A stretch of 64,000 nucleotides of DNA from GCA-2708415 sp964351905 (lineage in GTDB: Bacteria > Pseudomonadota > Alphaproteobacteria > Micavibrionales > Micavibrionaceae), in contig CAYGPG010000002.1 in the NCBI GenBank assembly GCA_964351905.1, positions 1 to 64,000 on the forward strand. Direction: 5' to 3'. Below are positions 42,900 to 52,359 of the stretch, one piece after another; positions within the stretch are counted from its first letter, which is position 1, and every line of letters begins with the position of its first letter. The notes below the pieces were generated by a model that saw only the letters and a program-made list of their open reading frames with translations, searched no databases and was not told the DNA's origin. The position numbers and the translations under genes were made by a program.

Positions 42900-43385
42900 T
42901 TAAGCGGCCTCAGATAGGCCGTTTTTTATTGTTTCCATCACGTCTTCGACATGGTCTTTGACTTTTACTTTGCGCCAGATTTGCGCGATTTTGCCGTTTT
43001 CATCAATGAGGAAGGTGGAGCGATCAATGCCCATATATTTACGGCCATACATAGATTTTTCAACCCATGTCCCGTAAGCCTCGCACACTTCGCCTGCTTC
43101 ATCGGACGCTAAGGGAAAGTTTAAATCATATTTTGTCTTGAACTTATCATGTTTTTTAACGGAGCATTTTGAAATTCCGATAACTTTGGTTTTTAGTTTG
43201 TGCAACGTGCTGAGGTTTTCGTTAAAAGAGCAACTCTCCTTCGTGCAACCCGGCGTATCGTCTTTGGGATAGAAATATAAAATAACCTTTTCGCCTTTTA
43301 AGTTTGAAAGTGTTATTTCGCCGTCATTATCCGTTGGAAGGGTAAAGTTGGGGGCCATATCCCCAATTTTTAAGTCTTTTGCCAT
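42900..43385 (-). CDS. bcp: Thioredoxin-dependent thiol peroxidase (BCP/PrxQ)
   Basis: About 161-aa peroxiredoxin from the second of two tandem ATGs (43385), because GAGG lies 5 nt from it. Reduces hydroperoxides with thioredoxin. Peroxidatic and resolving Cys are in DDTPGCTKESCSF (C48 and C53 counting from the first ATG), the five-residue spacing of the BCP class. FYPKDDTPGC and LIDENGKIAQIWRKVKVKDHVEDV are typical. Confidence 0.95.
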   Translation of the reverse strand: MAKDLKIGDMAPNFTLPTDNDGEITLSNLKGEKVILYFYPKDDTPGCTKESCSFNENLSTLHKLKTKVIGISKCSVKKHDKFKTKYDLNFPLASDEAGEVCEAYGTWVEKSMYGRKYMGIDRSTFLIDENGKIAQIWRKVKVKDHVEDVMETIKNGLSEAA

Positions 43386-43465
43386 CATGTCCTCATATTT
43401 AATTGTTATGTTTTAAGATAATTATCCGAAAGAGACTTTCGTACAAGAGTAATGTCACTATAATC

Positions 43466-46400
43466 ATGCTTAACTTTATTGATACCAGAAAGCCAAAAAC
43501 TTTGAAATTATTTCATGCAACTATGCGCCATACAGGATTTCACCTGAATTGGATAACCAAAGTCCTTTTGGTTTTGATCATTTTGGTGATGTTGGCTGTG
43601 GGCGGTTTTGCGATGCGGATGGCGCAAGGGCCATTAGATCTAGAATTTATTAAACCCAAAATAGAAGATGCATTAAGTGATCAAATTGAAGGATATGATG
43701 TTCAAATTCAAAAGTTAGCGCTTTCATGGCCTGCGTGGAATGAACCTATCTTATTAGATTTAAATCAGATTCAAATAAAACAACCCGGTGAGGCAGCACA
43801 AGGAAGCACGATTGAAAAAGTTTCAATTGGTGTTGCGACGCGATATTTGTTGTTAGGTAAAATTTTGCCTTCAATTGTTGTGATTGAAGATCCTGTTTTT
43901 CAATTGGTTGAACAAGATGGTGAGTTGAACTTTATGTGGGAAGAGCTATCCGCTGAACCAACTGGCGCAGATATGGACACCCAAGACATTAAACGTGATG
44001 CAAAAGACATTTTAGATGAAATATTTGCGGGTGATGAAAATAAAAACCATATTTTGAGCGCAATTAAACGCGTGGAGTTAAAACGTGCCGTTCTTAAATC
44101 CATTAATATGCACGCGGATGAAGAATCATATCTTGCGCTTATTGATCTGAGTTTAAATAAAACATATGAAGGACTTTCTGGTGATTTGGTGATGAATCTT
44201 CCCACAGCAGAAGGCCGTGAAGCGCGTTTAAGGTCGGATGTTATGTATCGTCGTAAGCAAAAGGATATAACCTTTACCGCGCAGGTTACGGATATTAATC
44301 CCGCTTACCTCACAAATTTTTTTCCTGAAGTAGGAATTCTAAAAAAACAAAATTTATTTATTGGCGGAGATATTAAAGCGGCCTTTGATCATAAGCTTAA
44401 CTTACAAAATGCATTGGTAGATTTTAAAATCCCTGAAGGAAATATTGTTGTTCCTGATTATTTTGATGAAGGATTGGCGTTAAAGAATATTTCTTTAAAG
44501 GCAGATTATGATCATTTGAAGAATGCTCTTAATATTAATTCATTTGATGCCAATATTGGGAATATACCAGTTTCTATTCAATCGAATATTTTAATTACAG
44601 ACGAAAAAATTTCTGCACCATTTGAAATTAATATTGCAGAGTTCCAAACAAATGATGTGCATGCGCTTGTTCCTCCGTCAAGGAAAGAGACTGTCATTGG
44701 AAAATGGGCGTCTCATAAATTAAGTGAAGGTCGTATTTTTGATACAAATATTACGGGTGATCTTTCGCTTACCCCCAATCAGAACTTACAAACCGCAGAT
44801 GAGCAAGCAACAGTAGCGGCCTATAAGACTGAAGTCAGTGACGTAAAGGCGAATTTTAAGGCAGAAGGTTTAACGATAAAATATTCTGAAACTTTAAAGC
44901 CCGTAACCAACGCGAGTGCAGAGGGAACGTATGAAAATGATACGTTGACGATTACCAGCAATCAAGGTGCCATCGGTGATATTGAGGGCCGTGATGTTGT
45001 TGTTAAATTAACGAACATAAGTGTTAAAGGTGGTGGAATGGGTTATGTCACTTTAAAGGGTAAAGGGCCTTTGAAAACAGCCCTTCTTTATGCCATGGAT
45101 GAGCCTATTGCGATTGGTGATAAATTTGCCTTTGATGTGAATGATGTTAGAGGTGATTTAGAATTTGATTTAGATTTAGAGTTTCCTACAATACAAGATC
45201 TGCCAAAAGAGCGTGTTATTGTAAAAATTGATGGCATGGTTCGCGATATTCTATTACCCAATATTGTTCAAGGCTTACCGTTAACGGGCGGTCCTTATAA
45301 CTTAAATTTTGAAGAAGGAAAAATTTCTTTCAAGGGTAAGGGGCAACTAGCCAATCGTAATATTGACGTATCATGGGAAGAATATCTTTCAACAGAAGGG
45401 CGAGATTATCATTCAAAAATAACAGCTAAGCTAGAGGCTGATGAGGCTTTACGTAAGGCTTTTAATATTGGTTTAGAAGATTATATCTCTGGCTCTATTG
45501 GCTTAGATGTTGTTTACACAGACCGCGGTATTCCCGCGACGATAGATATAAAAGGTGATTTAACAAACGCCGTTTTACGGGTTGATCCGTTCGGATATAA
45601 AAAACCAAGCGGCGTTGCAGGTTCCCTTTCTTTGACAGCTATTATGAAGAACGATGATTTACAAGAAGTTGATAAATTGAACGTAAAAGCAGAAGGGTTT
45701 TCTTTAAAAGACGGACGGTTTATTTTTAAGAAATTAAAAGATGGTAGCGATGATATTTCGCAAGGCAGTATTGCACAGGCCGTTATTGGTAAAAGTAATT
45801 TAAAAGTCGATTTTGAAATTACACCAAGCAATGTTTTAAAGATTATTGCCGCAGGTCCTGTGTTTGATGCAAAGCCATTTTTAGAAAAAGAAGTTGTAGC
45901 ATCAACAGAAGGTGAGAATGCAAAATGGGATAATCCTAAAGACGTTAATGAAACAGAACAACCGATGCAGATTTCTTTAAAGGCACAGAAAATTTTAACG
46001 GATAAGGATACAATTTTAGAAAGCGCAAAAGTTTATTTGGAAACCGACAAGCAGGGAGATGTAACAAGAGCAGAGTTAGATTCAACCCTTGGACAAGGTG
46101 ATTTATTTGTCCGTTTTAGACCCGATAATGGAACAGGAAAACGTATCTTTAGGGTAGAATCGAGTGATGCTGGTGAAACCTTAAGGGCTTTTGGCCTTTA
46201 TGATAAAATTCGAGGCGGGAATTTGATTGTTTATGGCGAGCCAAAAGGAGATGATTTAACGGGCAATATTTTTGGACAAGCGGAAATTAGTGATTTTAAT
46301 GTGGTGAAAGCCCCTGTCTTAGCTAACCTTTTAAGTGCGATGAGTTTGAATGGTGTTCAGGATGTTTTGCAACAAAATGGCTTAGCTTTTACAAAATTAG

Positions 46401-46762
46401 AATCAGACTTCGAATGGCGTTTTAGAAAAGGCGGCAACCTTTTAGTCATGAAAAATGGAAGAACATCGGGATCGACTTTGGGTCTGACGTTTGAAGGATT
46501 ATATGATCAACAGGCGTCTAAAGTTGATATTTCGGGAACGGTGATACCGCTTTCTGGTGTGAACAAAGCTATTGGTGAAATACCTGTTTTGGGTCAAATT
46601 TTGACGGGCGGTAAAGCGTTTTTGGCGGCAACGTATAAAATTTCAGGACCGTCTTCTGATCCAAAGGTGAGCATAAACCCATTGTCAGTTTTAGCCCCTG
46701 GCTTTATTCGTAATATTTTGTTTGAAGAAAGCGTTGAAAGTAAAATTAAGAAAGCACAATAG
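43466..46762 (+). CDS. YhdP-like AsmA-superfamily envelope protein
   Basis: About 1098 aa from ATG 43466 (MLNFIDTRKPKTL); upstream in-frame codons to 43403 are doubtful. A basic N-terminus and one transmembrane helix (VLLVLIILVMLAVGGFAM) anchor a very long periplasmic beta-rich region with a DUF3971-type middle and an AsmA-like C-terminal domain (about 930-1090: FRVESSDAGETLRAFGLYDKI, VLANLLSAMSLNGV, and IPVLGQILTGG). Family members form bridge-like grooves thought to move phospholipids to the outer membrane. Single gene, divergent from bcp. Confidence 0.88.
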   Translation: MLNFIDTRKPKTLKLFHATMRHTGFHLNWITKVLLVLIILVMLAVGGFAMRMAQGPLDLEFIKPKIEDALSDQIEGYDVQIQKLALSWPAWNEPILLDLNQIQIKQPGEAAQGSTIEKVSIGVATRYLLLGKILPSIVVIEDPVFQLVEQDGELNFMWEELSAEPTGADMDTQDIKRDAKDILDEIFAGDENKNHILSAIKRVELKRAVLKSINMHADEESYLALIDLSLNKTYEGLSGDLVMNLPTAEGREARLRSDVMYRRKQKDITFTAQVTDINPAYLTNFFPEVGILKKQNLFIGGDIKAAFDHKLNLQNALVDFKIPEGNIVVPDYFDEGLALKNISLKADYDHLKNALNINSFDANIGNIPVSIQSNILITDEKISAPFEINIAEFQTNDVHALVPPSRKETVIGKWASHKLSEGRIFDTNITGDLSLTPNQNLQTADEQATVAAYKTEVSDVKANFKAEGLTIKYSETLKPVTNASAEGTYENDTLTITSNQGAIGDIEGRDVVVKLTNISVKGGGMGYVTLKGKGPLKTALLYAMDEPIAIGDKFAFDVNDVRGDLEFDLDLEFPTIQDLPKERVIVKIDGMVRDILLPNIVQGLPLTGGPYNLNFEEGKISFKGKGQLANRNIDVSWEEYLSTEGRDYHSKITAKLEADEALRKAFNIGLEDYISGSIGLDVVYTDRGIPATIDIKGDLTNAVLRVDPFGYKKPSGVAGSLSLTAIMKNDDLQEVDKLNVKAEGFSLKDGRFIFKKLKDGSDDISQGSIAQAVIGKSNLKVDFEITPSNVLKIIAAGPVFDAKPFLEKEVVASTEGENAKWDNPKDVNETEQPMQISLKAQKILTDKDTILESAKVYLETDKQGDVTRAELDSTLGQGDLFVRFRPDNGTGKRIFRVESSDAGETLRAFGLYDKIRGGNLIVYGEPKGDDLTGNIFGQAEISDFNVVKAPVLANLLSAMSLNGVQDVLQQNGLAFTKLESDFEWRFRKGGNLLVMKNGRTSGSTLGLTFEGLYDQQASKVDISGTVIPLSGVNKAIGEIPVLGQILTGGKAFLAATYKISGPSSDPKVSINPLSVLAPGFIRNILFEESVESKIKKAQ

Positions 46763-46784
46763 CTTGTTCTTATGCTTTTGCGAC

Positions 46785-46820
46785 ATCGCCATAGATTACA
46801 CGGACAGGCCGTATAATGAC
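46785..46820. repeat. Family A repeat, right half only
   Basis: ATCGCCATAGATTACACGG...CCGTATAATGAC, nearly identical to the right half of the copy at 1536-1603 (GATTACACGG-acaag-CCGTGTAATGAC), with one stem mismatch. Located between the convergent YhdP-like and tyrS genes. Confidence 0.65.
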
Positions 46821-46824
46821 GATT

Positions 46825-48093
46825 TTACTTTTGTTTTACCTTCACGAGAGCGTGGCGTTTTTTGCCTGATGATAGTTTGATGTAACCCTCATCTGTTAAA
46901 TCATTGTTGGTTAAAACCAAATCAATGTTTGTAACGCTGTTATCATTGACCTTTGCACCGCCGCCTTTGACAAGGCGTTTGACTTCGCCTTTGGATTCGC
47001 TCAAGCCTGATTGAACAAAAAGATCAACGAAGGATTGGCCTGCTTCTAGGGCAGATTTTTCAATTTCGATAAAGGGCAGATCGTCGCCAACAGAGCCGTG
47101 CTCGAATACTTTTTGAGCTGTGTTTTCTGCGTCTTTTGCGGCGGCTTCGCCGTGGCACATTTTAGTAGCTTCGAAGGCGAGAATTTTTTTAGCTTCGTTT
47201 ATTTCTGCGCCTTGCAAGGATTCGAGCTTTAAGACTTCATCCATCGGCAGCATGGTGAAACGTCTAAGCAGTGTGCCCACCATGACATCATCCGCGTTAC
47301 GCCAGAATTGGTAATAGTCGTATGGTGAGAGCATTTCTGCATTCAACCAAACCGCACCACTGACAGTTTTACCCATTTTCTTACCATCGGGTGTGGTGAG
47401 CAACGGCGCAGTAAGCGCAAAGAGCTTCATTTGATGGGCTTTATGCCCCAGATCAACGCCATTGATAATATTGCCCCATTGGTCAGAACCACCCATTTGC
47501 AGAATGGTGTCGTGGCGTTTGTTTAATTCTACAAAGTCATAGCCTTGCATAACCATGTAATTAAATTCGAGAAGGGAAAGAAAGCTTTCGCGTTCTAATC
47601 GTGTTTTCACGCTATCGAATGAGATCATGCGGTTCACGGAAAAATAACGACCATAGTCCCGCAAGAAAGATAGGTAATTCAAACCATCAAGCCAGTCATT
47701 GTTGTTGACCATAAGGGCATCTGTATCGCCATCGCCATACTTTAAAAATTGGCGAAAACAGGTGTCTTGAATATTTTGGATGTTGGTATTGATGGTGTTG
47801 TCATCCAAAAGCACGCGTTGTTCATCTTTGAACGACGGATCGCCAATCTTGGATGTGCCGCCGCCCATAAGTGTAATAGGTTTATGACCACATTCTTGGA
47901 ACCAACGCAGCATCATGATGCCTGTGAGGTTGCCGACATGGAGGGATTTAGCCGTCGCATCAAAACCGATATAGGCGCTTTGGGGGCCTTCCATCAATTT
48001 GGCATCAAGCGCGTCAAAATCACTGCACTGGTGAATAAAGCCGCGTTCGGTTAGAATATTGAGGAAATCTGATTTGTAAGTCGTGTTTGTCAT
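46825..48093 (-). CDS. tyrS: Tyrosyl-tRNA synthetase
   Basis: 422-aa TyrRS, class I. HIGH-like HVGNLTG, the TyrRS segment YDFVELNKRHDTILQMGGSDQWGNIINGVDL, and the KMSKS counterpart KMGKTVSGAVWL. An S4 RNA-binding domain forms the C-terminus (about 350-420: SESKGEVKRLVKGGGAKVND). Divergent from anmK, a frequent alphaproteobacterial pairing. Confidence 0.97.
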   Translation of the reverse strand: MTNTTYKSDFLNILTERGFIHQCSDFDALDAKLMEGPQSAYIGFDATAKSLHVGNLTGIMMLRWFQECGHKPITLMGGGTSKIGDPSFKDEQRVLLDDNTINTNIQNIQDTCFRQFLKYGDGDTDALMVNNNDWLDGLNYLSFLRDYGRYFSVNRMISFDSVKTRLERESFLSLLEFNYMVMQGYDFVELNKRHDTILQMGGSDQWGNIINGVDLGHKAHQMKLFALTAPLLTTPDGKKMGKTVSGAVWLNAEMLSPYDYYQFWRNADDVMVGTLLRRFTMLPMDEVLKLESLQGAEINEAKKILAFEATKMCHGEAAAKDAENTAQKVFEHGSVGDDLPFIEIEKSALEAGQSFVDLFVQSGLSESKGEVKRLVKGGGAKVNDNSVTNIDLVLTNNDLTDEGYIKLSSGKKRHALVKVKQK

Positions 48094-48108
48094 AGGAAAT
48101 TTATAATC

Positions 48109-49215
48109 ATGAAAGAAAATAAAGTCTATACCGCATTGGGTTTGATGTCTGGCACGTCTTTGGATGGCATTGATGTGGCGTTGGTGGAGACCGATGGCAT
48201 GGATTACACCAAAACCTTAAATTTTAAGACCTATCCTTATGATAAAGCCGAGCGTGAGACGATTAAAGCCGCCTTTGGACAGCGGTTTTCTAATCATATC
48301 ACGGATAAGGCAGAAGAGGTTTTAACAACCGCGCATATCCGCGTTGTGCAGAATTTTCTTCAAAATCAAAGCCAAAAACCTGAAATTATAGGATTCCATG
48401 GTCAAACCATCCTGCATGACCCCAGCCAAAAATTTACGTGGCAAATTGGTGATAGTGCCAAATTAGCCAGCGCAATAGGCATCGATGTGATTGGCGATAT
48501 GCGAATGGCAGATGTGAAGGCAGGTGGGCAAGGGGCGCCTTTATTGCCCCTATGCCATCGTGCATTTGCGAGCAATATTGAAAAACCAATCGCGATTTTG
48601 AATATGGGCGGCGTGGGAAATATTACGTGGTTGGGGCGGATGCGTACCGATATTATAGCGTTTGATACAGGCCCAGCCAATGCGTTGATTGATGATGTGG
48701 TGAGCCGCCAGACGGATCAGTCTTATGATGTCGATGGGGCGTTGGCACGGTCAGGCAAGGCCAATGAAAAGATTTTAAAAAAATGGTTGAGCCATGATTA
48801 TTTTTTAAAAACGCCGCCTAAATCATTGGATCGTGATGAATGGGATGTGTCTGATATTAAAAAACTGAGTTTAAAAGATGCTGTCGCTACGTTAAGCGAA
48901 TTTACGGTGCGTAGCATTTTACTCGCTTTAAACGCCTTACCTGATACCCCGCGCATGCTTTATATGGCAGGTGGGGGGCGTCACAATAAATATATGATGG
49001 ATCGCTTACGCGAAGAGTTAAATATGACGATAGAGCCTGTTGATAGTTTGGGGTGGAATGGTGATGCGTTGGAAGCAGAAGGCTTTGCTTATTTAGCGGT
49101 GCGATCATTGTTGGGTTTGGCGATTACTTTGCCGTCAACGACGGGTATTCCAGAGCCAAGCACAGGGGGAACACTATATATAGGTTCTTCTAGTGCCGCT
49201 TTACGCCCTGCATAA
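48109..49215 (+). CDS. anmK: Anhydro-N-acetylmuramic acid kinase
   Basis: 368-aa kinase that opens and phosphorylates anhydro-MurNAc to MurNAc 6-phosphate in cell-wall recycling. ASKHA-fold motifs GLMSGTSLDGIDVAL (11-25), GFHGQTILHDP, NMGGVGNITWL, DTGPANALIDD and MAGGGRHN. The conserved end LPSTTGIPEPSTGG is present, so the C-terminus is native even though 127 nt overlap the convergent permease gene. AGGAAA precedes the start. Confidence 0.95.
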   Translation: MKENKVYTALGLMSGTSLDGIDVALVETDGMDYTKTLNFKTYPYDKAERETIKAAFGQRFSNHITDKAEEVLTTAHIRVVQNFLQNQSQKPEIIGFHGQTILHDPSQKFTWQIGDSAKLASAIGIDVIGDMRMADVKAGGQGAPLLPLCHRAFASNIEKPIAILNMGGVGNITWLGRMRTDIIAFDTGPANALIDDVVSRQTDQSYDVDGALARSGKANEKILKKWLSHDYFLKTPPKSLDRDEWDVSDIKKLSLKDAVATLSEFTVRSILLALNALPDTPRMLYMAGGGRHNKYMMDRLREELNMTIEPVDSLGWNGDALEAEGFAYLAVRSLLGLAITLPSTTGIPEPSTGGTLYIGSSSAALRPA

Positions 49216-50159
49216 GCGAGGTAAATATTACAAAGTGTGATGATGCCTCCTCCAACGAACAGCCATGTGTTTATTGTTGCTTCCTCTGCAAGCCATAGCC
49301 AAACCACCGCTAAAACAGGTACAAAATAATATAATATATGAATAGTAGGGCGTTCAGATATCATTAATGAATATGTATAAAGGGCCCCGCCGACCACAAA
49401 TACAATAAAACCAACATAGAAAGTTGAAGCCCAGTGAATGGAGCTAAAATCAAACTGATCACCAACAAATATAAATGCGACTGTCATAAGGATCATACTG
49501 ATAAGCCTACTGTAAATTTCACTGATGAGAACGGCACCTGTATTATCATCTAATTCTGAAAAATATTCAGCAAAAACACCCTTAGTGACTACTAATATGG
49601 CGCACATATATCCCCCTGCAAAAGCAAGTATATAGCCCCCAAGGCTTACTATATTCAACCCGCTATTTTGTAAATCATTTTGATTGCGAGTTATTTGAAT
49701 AGATTCATCAGACAAAATAATAATGGCCACGCCAGCCAATGCAACGAGACTAATTATAAATTCTTGTAAGTTGACTTCTTTCCATCTTTTACGCATAAGA
49801 AATGGTGTTGCGACGACGGCAATAACAGGCCAGGATTCATATAAAAGAGATACCCCCCCTTTATTTGCCATTGTTAATGAAACAATAAAAAAGCCATGAC
49901 AAAGGACACCTGCAATACCGGAAATAATGATGCTGACATAGGCCTGCTTCGTTAGATTTTTGTGAGAATCTTTTACTTTTTCAATAAGCTTGTTTTGCCA
50001 TAGGTAATGCCCTCCCAAAAGCAAGGCGCCAAAACCGGAAAAGAAATAGACAACTAGTATCATTTCCAAAGAGCCCATTGTTTGTAGGCCTATGGTTGCC
50101 GCTAGAGGATATAGACTCCAGATAAGCACTGCCAGGCTCATGGAAATTAATGCATTCAT
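49089..50159 (-). CDS. DMT-superfamily (EamA) permease with an overprinted tail
   Basis: 356-aa permease with ten predicted membrane helices in two EamA halves (ALLGGHYLWQNKL..., and SERPTIHILYYFVPVLAVVWLWL, then WLFVGGGIITLCNIYLAY as the last helix). About 42 residues follow that helix and are encoded entirely antisense to the conserved end of anmK. Substrate unknown; LEESWPVIAVVATPFL-like LYESWPVIAVVATPFLMRKRW marks the central loop. The extended cytosolic tail is probably secondary, from loss of an earlier stop. Confidence 0.85.
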   Translation of the reverse strand: MNALISMSLAVLIWSLYPLAATIGLQTMGSLEMILVVYFFSGFGALLLGGHYLWQNKLIEKVKDSHKNLTKQAYVSIIISGIAGVLCHGFFIVSLTMANKGGVSLLYESWPVIAVVATPFLMRKRWKEVNLQEFIISLVALAGVAIIILSDESIQITRNQNDLQNSGLNIVSLGGYILAFAGGYMCAILVVTKGVFAEYFSELDDNTGAVLISEIYSRLISMILMTVAFIFVGDQFDFSSIHWASTFYVGFIVFVVGGALYTYSLMISERPTIHILYYFVPVLAVVWLWLAEEATINTWLFVGGGIITLCNIYLAYAGRKAALEEPIYSVPPVLGSGIPVVDGKVIAKPNNDRTAK

Positions 50160-50286
50160 ATTTTAAGAGTCCTTAGACATAAAAGAGTAGAAAATAATAA
50201 CTTCAGAAGATCATACCTTAAATTATTTTTATTGGAAAGGTCAGTGAATTTGTTGTGCTTCGGCGTAAAGCGCGTTAAAAGATTTT

Positions 50287-51270
50287 ATGCCTCGCATTGT
50301 AATTGCCAATGATCAATCCATAAAAGAAGCCGCCAATATTATAAAAAGTGGTGAGGTGGTCGTGTTGCCAACAGAAACGGTTTATGGGCTTGGCGCAAAT
50401 GCCCTGAATGACGCGGCGGTAGCGAAGATTTTTAAGGCGAAAAATCGGCCCAATCATAATCCATTGATTGTTCATGTGAGCGACATTGAAAAGGCTAGTG
50501 CTTTGGTGGAAATGGATGCGCGTGCGCTCAAAATAGCGAATGCGTTTTGGCCAGGGGCTTTGACTCTTATACTGCCCGCACGCAAAGGTAATAGTGTGAG
50601 TAAATTGGTGAGTGCGGGTTTAGATACTTTAGCGGTACGCGTGCCTGCGCATAAAGTGATGCGTCAAGTAATGGCGGCGGCGGCTGTGCCGATTGCGGCG
50701 CCAAGTGCCAATGCCTCGGGCGAGCCGAGTGCGACCACGCCTAAACATGCGGCGCAAAGTCTAGGTGATGCGGTTGATTATATTTTGGGCGCGGGGGCGT
50801 GCGATGTGGGGCTTGAATCTACCGTATTGGATTTAAGCACAGACGTGGCGATGATTTTACGGGCAGGGGCGATTACAGCCGAAGATTTAGAGCCTTATTT
50901 GGGCGCGTTGCAAACCGAAACCAAAACGAGCGCAAAGCCAAAATCACCGGGGCTTTTATTAAAGCATTATGCGCCTTCTATCCCCCTACGTTTAAAGGCA
51001 GTGGATGTGAAACAAGGTGAGGCTTTATTGGCGTTTGGATCCGTGAAATTTATGGGTGTTGTTGGTGGTGGTAATGCCAAAGATTTACCAGATCATGCGT
51101 TTCGCAATTTGAGCGAAGACGGTGATTTGGAAGAAGCCGCCAAGAATTTATTTATGATGTTGCGCGATTTGGATCATGCTCAAAACAAGGCCATTGCGGT
51201 GATGGATATTCCTGAGAGGGGTATTGGCGTTGCGATCAATGACCGTCTGCGCCGCGCAGCAGAAGCTTAA
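50287..51270 (+). CDS. L-threonylcarbamoyladenylate synthase (Sua5/YwlC type)
   Basis: 327-aa enzyme making threonylcarbamoyl-AMP for t6A37 of ANN-decoding tRNAs. The N-terminal YrdC domain (about 1-200) has VLPTETVYGLGANA, KNRPNHNPLIVHV, FWPGALTLIL and PSANASGEPSAT. The C-terminal Sua5 domain (about 225-320) follows SPGLLLKHYAP, so this is the long Sua5 form rather than short TsaC. No ribosome site is seen right before ATG 50287. Confidence 0.94.
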   Translation: MPRIVIANDQSIKEAANIIKSGEVVVLPTETVYGLGANALNDAAVAKIFKAKNRPNHNPLIVHVSDIEKASALVEMDARALKIANAFWPGALTLILPARKGNSVSKLVSAGLDTLAVRVPAHKVMRQVMAAAAVPIAAPSANASGEPSATTPKHAAQSLGDAVDYILGAGACDVGLESTVLDLSTDVAMILRAGAITAEDLEPYLGALQTETKTSAKPKSPGLLLKHYAPSIPLRLKAVDVKQGEALLAFGSVKFMGVVGGGNAKDLPDHAFRNLSEDGDLEEAAKNLFMMLRDLDHAQNKAIAVMDIPERGIGVAINDRLRRAAEA

Positions 51271-51271
51271 T

Positions 51272-52153
51272 TTACTTTAGAATATCTAACAGCGAAGACG
51301 TTGGACTTTTTAGGCTGCCGTAGATTGAGGCGGCTAAGTTTCTCTCTCTTAAACTTGTTGGGGTTGAGAAGAAGGCATCAAGTTGATTTTGAATTTGATA
51401 AAGGGAATTCATACTCGCATTATACTGCGCTTGGTGTTGAACCTGTCTTATTTCAATCGGGTTTTTTAGAGAGAACGGAATATGCTGATAGCCGCCTTCG
51501 GGACGGTTTTTAGGTTTATGGGCTTTGGTTGCAGGGGCTTCGGCAATTTGTGTATCATCAGAAAATTTCTTATCGAAGAAATCATAAACTTGTTGCATCG
51601 TGCGGGGTGCGCCCGTTGCGCGATCGTAAAATACGCCTTTATTGGCGCGCGCTTCTTTAGGAAAGATATCGGCGGCAATATTAAGGGGATTTTTCTTGAG
51701 TTGAGATAGAAAAGCGTTTGACCCACCTGCACCCATGAAATGGGCAAAATAGAGTTCAGTATTGCCTATTTCACCACCAACATTTTGCTCAAGATATGAT
51801 TTGTTGTCTTCGGCAAATTCGGCGGCCATGAAGCTGGCGATTTCAGGGTCCTTGCGTAGGTTTAAAAGCTCGCTTTTGGACGCGTTTTTATCAATGCCGT
51901 ATTTTGCGCCATGCTTATCAACCATGTCCATCCATGTGCTTTCGATGAATTGAAACAGGCCCGTCGCGCTGCTGGTTTTGGCTTTAATGGTGGGGTTGAA
52001 ATTGCTTTCAGCGGCGGCCTTTTCCATGAGATAGGAAAAACTTACCCCTGTTTTAGCGCTTGCGGTCTTAATGGCATTGACGATATGACTCGGCGCGCGG
52101 TTGGTCAGCGCGGCTAAGGCATTGTTTTCTAATGATTTTAAGGCATTATTCAT
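51272..52153 (-). CDS. Lytic transglycosylase (SLT domain)
   Basis: 293-aa protein with an SLT/lysozyme-like domain (about 25-165). Catalytic Glu is E49 in AAAESNFNPTIKAKTSSATGLFQFIESTW, followed by AHFMGAGGSNAFL. No signal peptide is visible at the N-terminus (MNNALKSLENNALAAL), so export is uncertain; similar alphaproteobacterial proteins are linked to flagellar or secretion-system wall remodelling. The last 100 residues are low-complexity and Gln/Asn-rich. The 3' end lies 1 nt from the convergent tsaC-type gene. Confidence 0.85.
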   Translation of the reverse strand: MNNALKSLENNALAALTNRAPSHIVNAIKTASAKTGVSFSYLMEKAAAESNFNPTIKAKTSSATGLFQFIESTWMDMVDKHGAKYGIDKNASKSELLNLRKDPEIASFMAAEFAEDNKSYLEQNVGGEIGNTELYFAHFMGAGGSNAFLSQLKKNPLNIAADIFPKEARANKGVFYDRATGAPRTMQQVYDFFDKKFSDDTQIAEAPATKAHKPKNRPEGGYQHIPFSLKNPIEIRQVQHQAQYNASMNSLYQIQNQLDAFFSTPTSLRERNLAASIYGSLKSPTSSLLDILK

Positions 52154-52221
52154 AGTGTTGCGTTATATTTAGTTATTTATACTAATTATAATATTGCGAA
52201 CACTGTGCCAGTTTGCTCAGG

Positions 52222-52312
52222 CGTCATTGCGAGAGAGCGGAGCGAACGCGGCAATCCAGAGCTTAATGGAAGCATTCTGGATTGCTTCGTCATTTCATTC
52301 CTCGCAATGACA
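52222..52312. repeat. Family A palindromic repeat, TTGCGAG variant
   Basis: CGTCATTGCGAG...GCGGCAATCCAGAG then CATTCTGGATTGC...CTCGCAATGACA. Whole-element palindrome: GTCATTGCGAG pairs with CTCGCAATGAC and CAATCCAGA with TCTGGATTG. This variant resembles a repeat seen in many distant bacterial genomes. Between the transglycosylase and acyl-CoA dehydrogenase promoters. Confidence 0.88.
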
Positions 52313-52359
52313 GTATATAATTTTCGAATAATTTTTAAAAAAAAACCTAAGGAATTTCA

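Noticed and set aside
43403..43465. Upstream in-frame start of the YhdP-like gene
   Set aside because: Extra basic residues without family support, lying close to the divergent bcp start.
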